This document shows, piece after piece, positions 35,753 through 45,290 of a stretch of 64,000 nucleotides of DNA (the first letter of the stretch is position 1; each line of letters opens with the position of its first letter). The stretch covers positions 989,501 through 1,053,500 of the forward strand of contig JAUPFP010000010.1 in assembly GCA_036925085.1 (NCBI GenBank). Direction: 5' to 3'. Below the pieces are notes generated by a model. It had not been told where the DNA came from. It saw only the letters and a list, made by a program, of their open reading frames with translations, and did no database searches. The translations under genes and the position numbers were made by a program. Source of the stretch: Brachycybe producta (lineage: Eukaryota; Arthropoda; Diplopoda; Playtdesmida; Andrognathidae).

Positions 35753-35905
35753 CAGTAAAGAGCGGCCTTAACTGACTTTATAACAGTTTAACTGATTCAG
35801 AGTTAAGTTTATACAGGTTAGGTAAATCAGCCATATTCGTTTGTCACGTGAAAACTGATTACACTGGAGGAACCTGAACCAAACGAAACATGGCCGCTTT
35901 ACTGA
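35753..35905. repeat. short inverted-repeat pair with promoter-like words
   Basis: CAGTAAAGAGCGGCC (35753 on) and GGCCGCTTTACTG (35892 on) are inverted about 150 bp apart, so a small TIR element is possible. A TCACGTGA palindrome (about 35844-35851) lies between them, and a TGCATGCGCA word lies just outside at about 35693. No adjacent gene supports a regulatory reading. Confidence 0.35.
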
Positions 35906-36040
35906 ACATGGCTATATAAAAAGCACTCTTAATAGACATTAATGTTTAATTTCAAATGCACTTTTTTAAAATTTGCATAACACAGTTGTTGTTAACTTCT
36001 TATGTATCATTTGTGCTCTTTTTTGATATTTTCCATCTTA

Positions 36041-36075
<35 letters not shown>

Positions 36076-36784
36076 GTAAAACTCTCAACAACTAATATAA
36101 ATTTTAAATATAAAAAAAAATTATCCTGTTAATGACTGACGCTAAAACTTAAAATACTTTTCCTTTATCTTAAAAACAAGACACACACACAAAAAATCTA
36201 GTTCTGTAAATCGTGTGTGCAACTAAGTACGAAAACCACTCCCAAACCTATTTCTTTCGTTTAGCCTACATCGAAATATTGATGAAGGCCAGTGGGAATC
36301 CCGCAATAAATATAAATAAATAAAATTATAATCCTACACTTTTTTTTCAGATTTCTTCACACAAAAGAGTTAGTCACATTAGTCTTTTTTTTTTTTTTTT
36401 AAAAAAAAAAGATACAAGAATGTTGTTTTCATTTCATTACAATTGACATTACACCTGGATTAATTATAACTGGAGGTGGTACCTCTAATATTTGTGGCTC
36501 ATGTATATTGCAATACATCTTCTTGCACCAACCATCACACAAACCAACATCCTGGTAAAAACCTTATATCATTAATACATAATCAATGAGTTGAATAAGC
36601 TTTGAAACTGAAGTTGTAATGTTGCTTTTTTTTTCAACTAATAGAAAAGTTAAACGAGAATATTATTCAGATTCGGCTGCACTTCTTATAAGCAGTCATT
36701 GCTAAATAATACAATTGAAAGACAATAACCGAATGAAACTCTCGGTTTACTCTAAAAATTTTAGAAAGCCACAATTAACAAGAG

Positions 36785-37445
36785 TTTAAAAGTTTTTTTT
36801 AGAGACTAGAAGGGTAGCTCACTTTTATGTTCTGTTTGAAAATGACCTAACTTTTAAGTTGACAATATTTTTTTGTAATTCAATTCAATTCAACTCAGTA
36901 CGCCTGCAATTAGCTCGAAGGCCATATGGCAGGGAGGATTGCTCCCAATCATAAATGATTGTCATTTGGGAAAAAAAATAAGACATCATTGTTAAATTGA
37001 AATCGTCCTAACAAATAACTATCTACTGGAAGAGAATTCCACAGTCTAATACAGTAACATTTTGTGAAAAAAAGACCAAACATATGCATCAGTTCTAGTC
37101 AATAATTTCTTTGAGGACAGGGATCTTTGAATGTCCCTTGTCTACCTTTATGAGAATTTCTAGTTAATGAGCCATTAAAGCAGGGCAATGTTATCATCAT
37201 CTCTGAACAATTTTTTTTTAAATGTAGTCTTGATTAGAATGTTATGATTTTCTTTCAGCTGTTCTGTTCCTAGCTATCCATATATAAAGTAAAACCAAGC
37301 TACATACAGTATATGTATTGACATACTGGCGAAGTGGGTATGGGGACATATTGGGCAATCCATTCGGGGGTCTGTGTAATCGTAAAAAGATTAAGGTCCC
37401 CTGCTTTAAGTGATTGAGCTACCACCCTTCTAGTTTCTATTGTTG
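36785..37445. repeat. PAL1 copy 11 split by LINE fragment
   Basis: The left arm AGAGACTAGAAGGGTAGCTC with GAAAATGACCTAACTTTTAA (36800-36877) and the right arm TTTAAGTGATTGAGCTACC, CCTTCTAGTTTCTA (37396-37442) bracket LINE sequence. The LINE therefore probably inserted into an existing PAL1 centre. Confidence 0.6.
36878..37215 (-). pseudogene. CR1/L2-like LINE 3' fragment, RT C-terminus
   Basis: Minus-strand pieces read RTDAYVWSFF and, in another frame, CIRLWNSLPVDSYLLG (about 36991-37055). This is the 'R(T/N)..Y..SFF...IRLWNSLP' signature found after the RT domain of CR1/L2/Jockey-type LINEs. The 3' end is a short (AATTG)n tail. At least one frameshift and several stops are present. The fragment at 58125-58335 is a second copy in the opposite orientation. 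Clade is not resolved. Confidence 0.65.
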
Positions 37446-39202
37446 ATCTGGGTTGCAACAATCGCCGGGTTTTTTTTGTTAGTGAACGCTTCTATTGGAC
37501 GTCAATGGAGTTAAAACTAATTTTACCAAATTTTTTAACAAGATTTTTAGGTTAGCAATCGAAAGATTTGAAAAGACAAAAAAAGCGCGAAGATTCGAGT
37601 TTTCGTATCTCGGAATATTTTTCAAGATTCGCGGGATTCGATTGTCTCATCCCTAGTAAAAAAAATACACTGAACTTTCTAGTTTATAAACCACTTTAAA
37701 AGTTTTTTTATAGACAAGAGTTTTACAAAGGTGTTCAAAAATATCTAAAAAGAAAATACCATTCTCGTAAATTACTTTTACATTTTATTTACACACTCTG
37801 TAGTTAATAACACCGTCTTGACGCAGAATTCAGCCTAATCAATTACTATTATCTTAATCGAGTATTTATTTCGGCAATATAAAATATGTAAACGTCATCA
37901 ACGTCCAACCTTCTTTGTATTCATGCATATTTTTTAAAAAAAATGTTTCTTAACTTATCTAAAAAAAAAATGAAAGTTGTGAGTCACGACCTAACTTTAG
38001 ATGATGATGGATTAACGTTTTTACTGGGATAATTCTGACTTAGACCGGTTTCATCTTCCTATATATTCTCTCTCTCTCTCTCTCTGTTAATTTTTTTGAG
38101 GGCAATAAAAAAACACAATCACTACCACTTACAACCAGTGAGATTTCTAAAGAGAAAAAAAAACTACAACATAGTCAAGTCAGTCATATATAATAATTCA
38201 ACAACAACAAAAAAAAACACAATCTGGTTAAGTTGCCTCGAAGGAATGAAAAAAAAGGCGACTTGCAAACCACATTTAAGTGAGTGAATGAGTGAGTTGA
38301 GCTAGCATTTGCTTTCCAGTACCTACTCTAGTCTCTTTCCTAGCTAATTCAAGAGAAAAAAGAGTTTCTCAATATCAAAACATATGAATATACTACCAAC
38401 TAGTATAATAATATAATAAGGTCAATCTGGATGGAACACATCTCCTTTATATATAGATATGGAAAATACACTACGGCCAACCGACCAACCAACTCCTCCC
38501 CTATTTTAGTTTAGTCGACAACTCTTTTAAACCCTGAAGAGAAATGAACATTTGACTATTAAGTTGTTCTTGTGCCTTGGCAGTTGGTTGTGTTATTTCC
38601 ATCCATCCATTCCATCCATTCCTTCATTCTTGGCAACATTCATATTTTATACATTATTTGGATACTTTTAATTTATATATTTAATTACTGAAGTTCTCTA
38701 AACACAAAAGAAAGAGGTAAGAATGAACTTTTTATTAAGTGCTATATGAGCCTAAGGGAACACACCAACATTAACTATTTAAAAGTGTCAATGGGTTAAA
38801 AACATCTTTACTATAAAATGGGTTTAAAATATAATTAAATTACACATAGACATGTTAATTATTTTTACATATTTGTGTAACAGCTTAGATTTGCAGTTAT
38901 TTTTATGTATAACTTTGCTAATAATCAGTTTTAACTACTGTGGAAAAAGTTTATTACTACACTCTTTATTACTGATGTGATAACGGATAATTATTACATG
39001 TTTCAAGTTCTTCACTATATAATATAGAATTAGATTAATTTATATAATTTTTTCTCTTTTTAAGAGCCACAAACAAACCACGCCACATGAGCACACAAAA
39101 AAAAGGTTTAAAAATTGTTTTTTTTTAAAAAAACAAATGGCTGATATTTCGATTCATTTTGAATCATTTTCAAAAGTCTGCAAAGATATACAATATTCGT
39201 TA
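37446..39202. other. intergenic sequence
   Basis: AT-rich. It holds a (TC)n tract (about 38069-38085) and a CCATCCATTCC repeat near 38600. A weak PAL1-like CTTTCTAGTTTATAAACC is seen at about 37675. No gene was recognised. Confidence 0.4.
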
Positions 39203-39354
39203 TATACAATGTGTCCCAAAAATGTACACACACACTTTGGTTTTTAATAACTGCCATGTTTATTTTCTTAAATTTAATAATTAAAAGTAAATGTTACAAT
39301 AAAGATTAGATATAACAGCACTGCGTGTTTTATGTTTAAATGATTGCATTATCT

Positions 39355-39456
39355 TCAATGTTCAAAATGTTGTCCAATCGCATTACTGACATTGGTTAGA
39401 AACCTATCTGAAAACATCAATTAACGCCTCTCTTGCAATTATGTGACAGTTCTCTT
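39355..39456 (-). pseudogene. mariner-type transposase C-terminal remnant, left arm
   Basis: Minus-strand codons give KRTVT-stop-LQERR and, at the end, SNAIGQHFEH-stop, parallel to the right arm (CHHDNGGHFENLK). Mariner-family transposases usually end with a (N)GGHFEH-like motif. Two internal stops make it dead. Confidence 0.6.
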
Positions 39457-39489
39457 ATTTCTTCCCATTTATACAATTGTGGCCAGAAA

Positions 39490-39606
39490 TTGAAGAGAAC
39501 TGTCTCACAATTAAAAGAGATGTCAATCGATGTTTGCAGATCAGTTTCTTACCGATTTTAGAAATGCCATCATGACAATGGAGGACATTTTGAAAACTTG
39601 AAATAA
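39490..39606 (+). pseudogene. mariner-type transposase C-terminal remnant, right arm
   Basis: Thirty-nine codons read LKRTVSQLKEMSIDVCRS, then VSYRF-stop-KCHHDNGGHFENLK and a TAA. The spacing from LK-R-V to NGGHFE agrees with the last helix region of mariner/IS630 transposases. One stop interrupts the frame. The catalytic D,D,D/E region is absent. Confidence 0.7.
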
Positions 39607-39730
39607 TGTATCATTTAAACATAAAACATGTTATATCTAATCTTTACTGTAACATTTATTCTTAATTATAAAATTGTTAAATTAAACCAGTGTGTGTGTG
39701 TTCATTTTTTTTTGGAACACATTGTATATA

Positions 39731-40607
39731 CCAGATAATGAAACATTTAGCACTGAGCGCGTTAGCAAACTTATTTTTGGCAAAATCCAAGCAAAGTTAC
39801 TCATACTGTATTTATTCTAAGTAAAATGTTACTTATTGCCACTGAAGTAATAAATCTGTATTTCCGCAAATTCACTAGTCAGTGTGCAAAACCATTCCAT
39901 ACAATGTGCAGAGAAAAAGAACATCAACGAGCCAATTGTTTTACGGTTATTCATATTATTCACACACTGACTAGTGAATATACAGAATGACATACTTTGT
40001 CACTTTGGCTGTGTGTGATGTATAATGTAAAAATAAAGATGTCGTTGCCTTATTAAATGAGCACCTCATTTAAAAAAAATGTTTGCGTCAATCTCCTGCT
40101 GCTTAGATACGGTAATGATTATTATATGGTGGTTTCATGACCCAGAGATTGAGATTGAAAGAGAGAGAGAGAGAGAGAGAGAGACAAGAATTTTCTCTTT
40201 TACATTTAGCAGAACACGGAGTTTGTATTGAAGCATAATATCAAACCCCGGGGTCTAATCAACATCCTCTTATGTAGTAGGTCCAAGCACCAACAAATAT
40301 AATAATCATCATACAAGCCCATATTATAACGAGGTCGGAATTTTTATTCCTCTTATACTGTATAATAATAACTACATTGGTTTTCTGCCATCCAATATAT
40401 CTATGACAGAAATGCTTCAAGTACCCTCAAAATAGATTTGAAGACCTCTAGACACACACAAGCATAATCTCATGATTATTAAAAGATGGTGTAGTCAATT
40501 TTTTTCCTCCTCGTAATTTCCCTCCTCCCCCTCCCCCTCCTCCTTTTCCTTTTTCTTTTTCTATAATAAAAATCTTCAATGATATCGAATCAAAATTCTC
40601 GTTTCAG
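39731..40607. other. 5' flank of the GPCR gene
   Basis: AT-rich sequence with a (GA)n tract (40159-40184) and a pyrimidine-rich block (40500-40560). It ends in TTCTCGTTTCAG (40596-40607), which fits a 3' splice site. If used, the transcript has at least one upstream non-coding exon that I cannot locate. No TATA-box or initiator can be chosen by eye with confidence. Confidence 0.4.
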
Positions 40608-40709
40608 AATGATGTCGACCATAAGTCGCCTAAAGACCGTGAATGTCACATAAAAAGAGAGAGAAAGATGGACCGAAGAAGCAGCTGTCATTCTTCAGCT
40701 TAAGACAAT
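40608..40709 (+). promoter_or_regulatory. GPCR leader with upstream ORFs
   Basis: If transcription includes this stretch, the leader holds several ATGs before the main start. Two (40609 and 40612) share a frame ending at 40653, about 14 codons. One at 40643 opens a 74-codon frame that overlaps the GPCR start and ends at 40867. One at 40668 is in the GPCR frame but stops at a TAA about nine bases before 40710. Such uORFs often lower translation of the main frame. Confidence 0.45.
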
Positions 40710-42236
40710 ATGCCACACCGTTCTCTGTCACCGTTGTCATTGGACACGGAAGTGATTATCTCGGAGAATGTGTCTCTCATCCAACGACTTCAACAAATGA
40801 GGCTTCCAAACCTGACAGTGCAGTGGATGGAGGAACCAGTTCCCACCACGTTCACCATAGGATCTAACGTCATACAACAGCACCAACAACACGTTTTAGA
40901 CACCGAAGTTACTCAGGCTGTAGTCAATTCCGATTCACCGATGGACGTTGCAATGACAATCCTGACGGTGTTTGTTCTTTCACCGCTCATCATTTGTAGT
41001 AACTCGTTATTATTGGCCGCCTTTCGACGTTATAAGAGGTTACGAACACCGAGCAACTGTCTCGTTGCCTCACTTGCCATTGCCGACATGGGTGTCGGTC
41101 TCTTCCTGCCTCTCGGTGTCTATTTCGAACTTTCAAAAAGTGGCATCTGTTCGGCCTTAGTGTGCCTCCTTCCCTATTGTACAATCATTGTCATCTGTTC
41201 TGTTTCTATTCTTAGTATGGCTGCCATTGCATTGGACAGGTATACGTCATTGGCGAGGCCACTTCGTTACAACAACATAATCACAAAGACTTCCGTTGGT
41301 CGATATGTCGCCATGTTCTGGATGTACGCACTCCTCATGGGTACGGCACCCATCATGGCCTTCTATTATTCAGAAATGCCAACCACGTTCGACGACGGAA
41401 TATCGTCCGTTCAACATTCACCGACGTCTTCTGTTAACGGTGGTAGTGGTGGTGGTGGTGGTGGTGGCGGCGACGACGACGGGAGTGCCATCGTATGTTC
41501 CTTTGATGTTGTTGGTCACCACGTACGAATCTTCCTCTTTTGTATGCTTTATGCCCCTTGTGCCCTCGTAATACTCTTCTGTTACATTTACGTATACATC
41601 GTGGCACGGTATCACGCCCACGCCATCTATTCTGTCGAACTGTCCATGAGGCAGAACAGTGACTACCGTTCGAACACCTCGATGGCCCACCTAAGTCCAA
41701 ACCCTATTCCTCGCCCCGTAATACAGCAACCGAATCAGAATGCACAGCATCATACGTTCCATCCACGATACGGTCGGACACTTGCTCTAACTGTTGGCCT
41801 CTTTCTTATACTTTGGACTCCGTTTCAGGTTTGCATGCTTCTGGATGCTCTGAACGAGACCGTCCTTCTTCGTAGGTGTGCCCATGTCTATTTGGCATTC
41901 ATCGCTTTTATAAACAGTGCTCTCAATCCTTGGGTTTACGGATATCGTAACACAGAGTTCCGATTAGCGTACCAACGTATCCTAGAAGACCTTTTTAATA
42001 AACTAGGAATGTCTAAAAAGAAAAAAGACTTTATCCAGGTTAATGGTGAACTTGGACTGCACAGTTGTGCCTCCAATGTTCGGTTATGTGTGTCACCGAA
42101 TCACCTGACAATGACCACACTTTTGAAACCGACTTTTATTCACGCACCTGAAAATACGTCGTGTGCCAACTACGAAACGCACAGTACGACTGTGGTCGTC
42201 TGCGAAACGATAATCACAACTGCTGAACAACAATGA
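40710..42236 (+). CDS. class A GPCR, adenosine-receptor-like orphan
   Basis: A 508-residue seven-helix receptor for the plasma membrane, in one exon. An in-frame TAA just upstream supports the start. The N-terminus is about 80 residues, without a clear signal peptide, with N-glycosylation sequons at N20 and N34. Landmarks: N98 (TM1), LAIAD with D126 (TM2), C152 paired with C263 (TM3-ECL2 disulfide), DRY 176-178, W204 (TM4), P283 (TM5), WTP 369-371 (TM6), NPWVY 406-410 (TM7), then helix 8. PLRYNNIITKT after DRY, the C-S-F-D of ECL2 (263-266) and NSALNPWVYGYRNTEFR resemble adenosine receptors. Position 3.32 is I159, not Asp, which argues against an amine receptor. However, Asn 6.55 is Met376 and His 7.43 is Phe400, so adenosine as ligand is doubtful. 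ECL2 is long and carries a Gly8-Asp3 repeat. Confidence 0.93.
   Translation: MPHRSLSPLSLDTEVIISENVSLIQRLQQMRLPNLTVQWMEEPVPTTFTIGSNVIQQHQQHVLDTEVTQAVVNSDSPMDVAMTILTVFVLSPLIICSNSLLLAAFRRYKRLRTPSNCLVASLAIADMGVGLFLPLGVYFELSKSGICSALVCLLPYCTIIVICSVSILSMAAIALDRYTSLARPLRYNNIITKTSVGRYVAMFWMYALLMGTAPIMAFYYSEMPTTFDDGISSVQHSPTSSVNGGSGGGGGGGGDDDGSAIVCSFDVVGHHVRIFLFCMLYAPCALVILFCYIYVYIVARYHAHAIYSVELSMRQNSDYRSNTSMAHLSPNPIPRPVIQQPNQNAQHHTFHPRYGRTLALTVGLFLILWTPFQVCMLLDALNETVLLRRCAHVYLAFIAFINSALNPWVYGYRNTEFRLAYQRILEDLFNKLGMSKKKKDFIQVNGELGLHSCASNVRLCVSPNHLTMTTLLKPTFIHAPENTSCANYETHSTTVVVCETIITTAEQQ
41439..41481 (+). repeat. coding (GGT)n-(GAC)n repeat in GPCR ECL2
   Basis: Trinucleotides GGT/GGC, then GAC encode G244-D257 of the receptor (GGSGGGGGGGGDDDG). 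They lie between TM4 and the ECL2 cysteine C263. Repeat purity suggests length polymorphism that keeps frame. Confidence 0.9.
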
Positions 42237-42401
42237 CTAAATTGTCAATGTAGTATTGTACAAGTATAAAGAACAAAAATAATAATGCTCTTTTAGTTAT
42301 ACACAACACAGTTCAACTGTTTCTAGTCTACAAAAAAATGACATTATTATTTTCATTCAAAAACTGTTTTATTGTAATTAAGCGGACTGAATAAGCACTC
42401 A
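42237..42401 (+). other. probable GPCR 3' UTR start
   Basis: AT-rich sequence after the TGA stop. No canonical AATAAA appears before the PAL1 copy. The first AATAAA downstream is at 42525-42530, inside that repeat. Confidence 0.4.
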
Positions 42402-42737
42402 AGATGGGTTTATGAACAGCTGATTTTCGTAATCTGTTTATTCTGCCTTTGAGGAGCAAAATTGAAGGAAAACTACAAAGTGTTTTAGAAACTAGAAGGG
42501 TTGTTCAATCTTCATGTTGTTCAAAATAAACTTTTTACAGACCAAAATTTTGTAGTTGGATCATTTTCAAACACTGACATAAAAGCTTATTTTTAAAAAA
42601 AATATCAAACATTCAAGGGTGTTCTTAAGCGATTGATATACCCTTCTAGTTTCTAAAACACATTCAATGTCTGTCTTCATTTTTCACCTGAAAAACAGAA
42701 GAATAATCTACAGGTTCTGCGAGGCGTTTAACATGGT
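42402..42737. repeat. PAL1 fold-back copy 12, next to the GPCR
   Basis: The left end CAAGATGGGTTTATGAACAGC with TTTATTCTGCCTTTGAGG and TTTTAGAAACTAGAAGGGTT pairs with AAAAGCTTATTTTTAAA, ACCCTTCTAGTTTCTAAAAC and TTTTCACCTGAAAAACAG. Its left arm holds the first AATAAA downstream of the receptor stop. Confidence 0.8.
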
Positions 42738-44664
42738 TCCTTCAATTAGTTAATAAGAAGATTTCTTGAGAAAATTTTATTTAAAAACTTAAGATTGCCA
42801 AAGTGTTAAAATGAACACGGACGGATAAATTAGGGTGAAACCTTAACTGGAAAATTTCCCTTTAATTTAATACTATTGGGAATAATGCTATAATGCAAAT
42901 TGGAACTTGTTCTGTTTGGAAGTTTATTCAGTCTACTTAATTATTTGCATATTTATTTATTTGCTGATAGAAAACATCTCACTTTTTAAAAGTCACTTAA
43001 TTTTCTTTTCCTCTCTTTTTTTTTTGTCAATGAATTAGGGCAACATCCTGTATTTTATATTCTTTGACGTTATTACTTAAAAAGCATCTATGACATCACA
43101 ATTCATCCCGTCTATTACGTCACCCATAGCCTAATTGATAATTATATGCAGAAAGAAGAAAAAAAAAATACTCGTTTCAGACAACATCCCCCCACATCAC
43201 CCTATTTCCCGTCTAATATATACTTTTTTTTTAAGTTTTAAACCATCATCTCATTACAACAAGATTGTAAAAACAAAAATCTAATTCACAAAAAGATGCT
43301 TCTTGTGTTTTGTTATTTGTTGTTTTTCTCTCTCCTTTCTCTCTCTCTCTCTCTCACTCTACTTGTTATCATTCAGAAAATTGCATTATTAGCTTTAGGG
43401 GCTTTTATCATTTTAATTTAAAAATAAGACCAAAAAAAAAAATAAGGAAGAAGTTCGTAACAAACATAATAAAAAGAAACCCAAACGGTAGTTTCCAAGA
43501 ATAACATTTCCATAGATTATCAATTTAGGAAATGTTAGTTTGATTTTTTCTTCTTCTTCTTCTTCTTGTCCTTCTTTTTTAGATCTTTTAAAACCAGTTT
43601 TTTTTTTAAATTATTAATGAGGGAGTTGGAATCTCAAGTTAATTTAAAGAAGAAAAACTATTTCGAAAAGAAGAAACAATTCCTCCATTTCCCAAATAAT
43701 GTTAGTTTTTTTTAAAAAAAAAATGAGGCGGCTATCATTCATCAATTACATCAACAAGTTTCTAACGATAAATTGTTGAGTAAAAATCCATGGGCTTGGT
43801 GGGCCTTTTGAGCTTATTGGGTTTTGCAAAAAAAAGCCCTATTCCACGAGCTTTGGCGGACCTTGTTGGTCTTTGTGGGCAACATCGGCTTTGTGGGCCT
43901 CATGAGCTTTGTGGGCCTCATAACGTTGGTGGACTGAGCTCATTAAAAACATTTTGCGGACTAGAGTTGGGCCTCTCAATGTTTTTAAAAATAATGTTGG
44001 TCTCTAATAATTGTAACCACAAAATTATATAACAATTTTATTTGCAACTATTTTATTTAGTGGATCGATGGATAATTTCAAAATTACCTGGGTTCAATAA
44101 GTACAATTGTAGATTTATCAATAATAAAAAAAAGTCCTAAAACTTCAACAACCTGAAAAAATGCCTCATTTAACACGCCCATATATACATGTATATATGG
44201 GGAGAAGGAGACTCACTGAAAAGAAAATTTGAAAACTGATAGTAATTGTGATATGGATCTACATGGACGAATTTAAAAACAACAACAAAAAGCAATTGCG
44301 CACACGGGGACGTTTAACAATCATTCATTTTTCATTCGAATTGATTTTGTATTCAAATCATGGGGTTTGCCAAAGTTAATTGTTTTCTTTTTATTGATGT
44401 ATATAATATTGTATATAAATATATAAGATAAATTGTTTGTTTGTTTGTTGTTACTTTTCAAATTATTTGAAAACTGGTCTTTTGATTAAAAAATAAATGA
44501 ATAAAAACAACCACGAATTGTTTTGTTGATCTTCACGTAAAATAATAACCAAGACTAATGTTAATAAAAAACAAAACAATACATAGGAATTGTATACCCA
44601 GGATCCAGCAGAGACACAAATGATTTTTCATTCAAATTCATCACTTTTCTCTAGTAATTAAAAT
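42738..44664. other. intergenic sequence
   Basis: AT-rich with (TC)n (about 43328-43356) and (TTC)n (about 43549-43567). From 43785 to 43935 there is a GC-richer stretch of imperfect repeats of GTGGGCCTCATGAGCTTT. No gene was recognised. Confidence 0.45.
43785..43935 (+). repeat. imperfect GTGGGCCT tandem-like array
   Basis: The words TTGGTGGGCCTTTTGAGC, TTTGTGGGCAACATCGGC, TTTGTGGGCCTCATGAGC and TTTGTGGGCCTCATAACG recur with a period of about 18-24 bp. An open frame across it (repeated GLVGL/LCGPHELCGPH) is produced by the repeat. A related word is on the minus strand near 2900. Confidence 0.5.
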
Positions 44665-45040
44665 GTTTTATGAACAGCTGATTTTCGAAATCTTGATTAT
44701 TTTCTGCTTTTAAGATGGTTTATTAACAGCTAAAATTGTTTTAGAAAGTAGAAGGGTTGCTCAATCACTTCATGGTATTGTCATTTTGATATCTTTCAAA
44801 ATAAACTTTTTTTTATTGACAAAAATTAAAAAAAGATATGTCTGTTTAAAGTTGAGCCATGTTCAAACTCTTGAGATAAAACCCTTATTTTGAAAAATAT
44901 CAACATGAAAATATTCTAAAATAATTAAGCTACCCTTCTAGTTTTTAAAACATTCATGTTTCTCTTCATTTTTTGCACTTGAAAAACAAAATAATTAGGA
45001 GTTTGAGAGGCTTTTTTCCACTCTGAAACCATCTTAAGGA
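44665..45040. repeat. PAL1 fold-back copy 13
   Basis: Starts ATGTTTTATGAACAGCTGAT, and a second start-like TTAAGATGGTTTATTAACAGC occurs at about 44710. Core TTTTAGAAAGTAGAAGGGTT, right arm ACCCTTCTAGTTTTTAAAAC, end CTGAAACCATCTTAAGG. Confidence 0.75.
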
Positions 45041-45054
45041 TCATACACTACGGA

Positions 45055-45290
45055 TAAATGGAACGTTTAATAAACTAGAACGGTAGCTGAATCACTTAAT
45101 TGTATTTTCATGTTGATATCTTTCAAAATAAACTTATTATGGACAGATATTTAAAAAAATATCATCTGCTTTAAAGTTAGGTCATTTTAAAACTCACACA
45201 ACATGAAAAGCTTATTTTGATAGATATTAACATGAAAGTGCTCAGATTAAAAGATTGAGCTACCCTTCTAGTTTCTAAAACAACTTCCAT
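45055..45290. repeat. PAL1 fold-back copy 14, adjacent to copy 13
   Basis: GTTTAATAAACTAGAACGGTA and ATATCTTTCAAAATAAAC pair with AAAAGCTTATTTTGATAGA and CTACCCTTCTAGTTTCTAAAAC. It lacks the outer arms. Adjacent to copy 13, so a local tandem or nested insertion is likely. Confidence 0.75.

Larger units (their letters stand above)
34359..36784. other. intergenic sequence with dispersed repeats
   Basis: AT-rich with (GGT)n near 34895-34913, a (GAGT)n tract near 35345-35364, (AC)n at 36043-36073 and long A/T homopolymers. A family E repeat is at 35480-35600. No coding region was recognised. Confidence 0.45.
39203..39730. mobile_element. 528-bp palindrome from two mariner-type 3' ends
   Basis: The left terminus TATACAATGTGTCCCAAAAA and the reverse complement of the right terminus (TATACAATGTGTTCCAAAAA) start arms of about 250 bp that stay alignable to the centre near 39466. 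Both arms, read towards the outside, encode the tail of an IS630/Tc1-mariner-type transposase, then a 3' UTR and the terminal repeat. So this is two 3' ends joined head-to-head rather than a whole transposon. TATA at both borders is compatible with TA target use. Confidence 0.8.

Noticed and set aside
40990..41700. Overlapping frames on both strands within the GPCR
   Set aside because: Shadows of the receptor frame. The His- and Val-rich stretches come from the (GGT)n repeat.
43790..44032. Gly/Leu/Cys-rich 80-codon frame
   Set aside because: The repeated peptide follows the imperfect GTGGGCCT DNA repeat. No start context or splice evidence.
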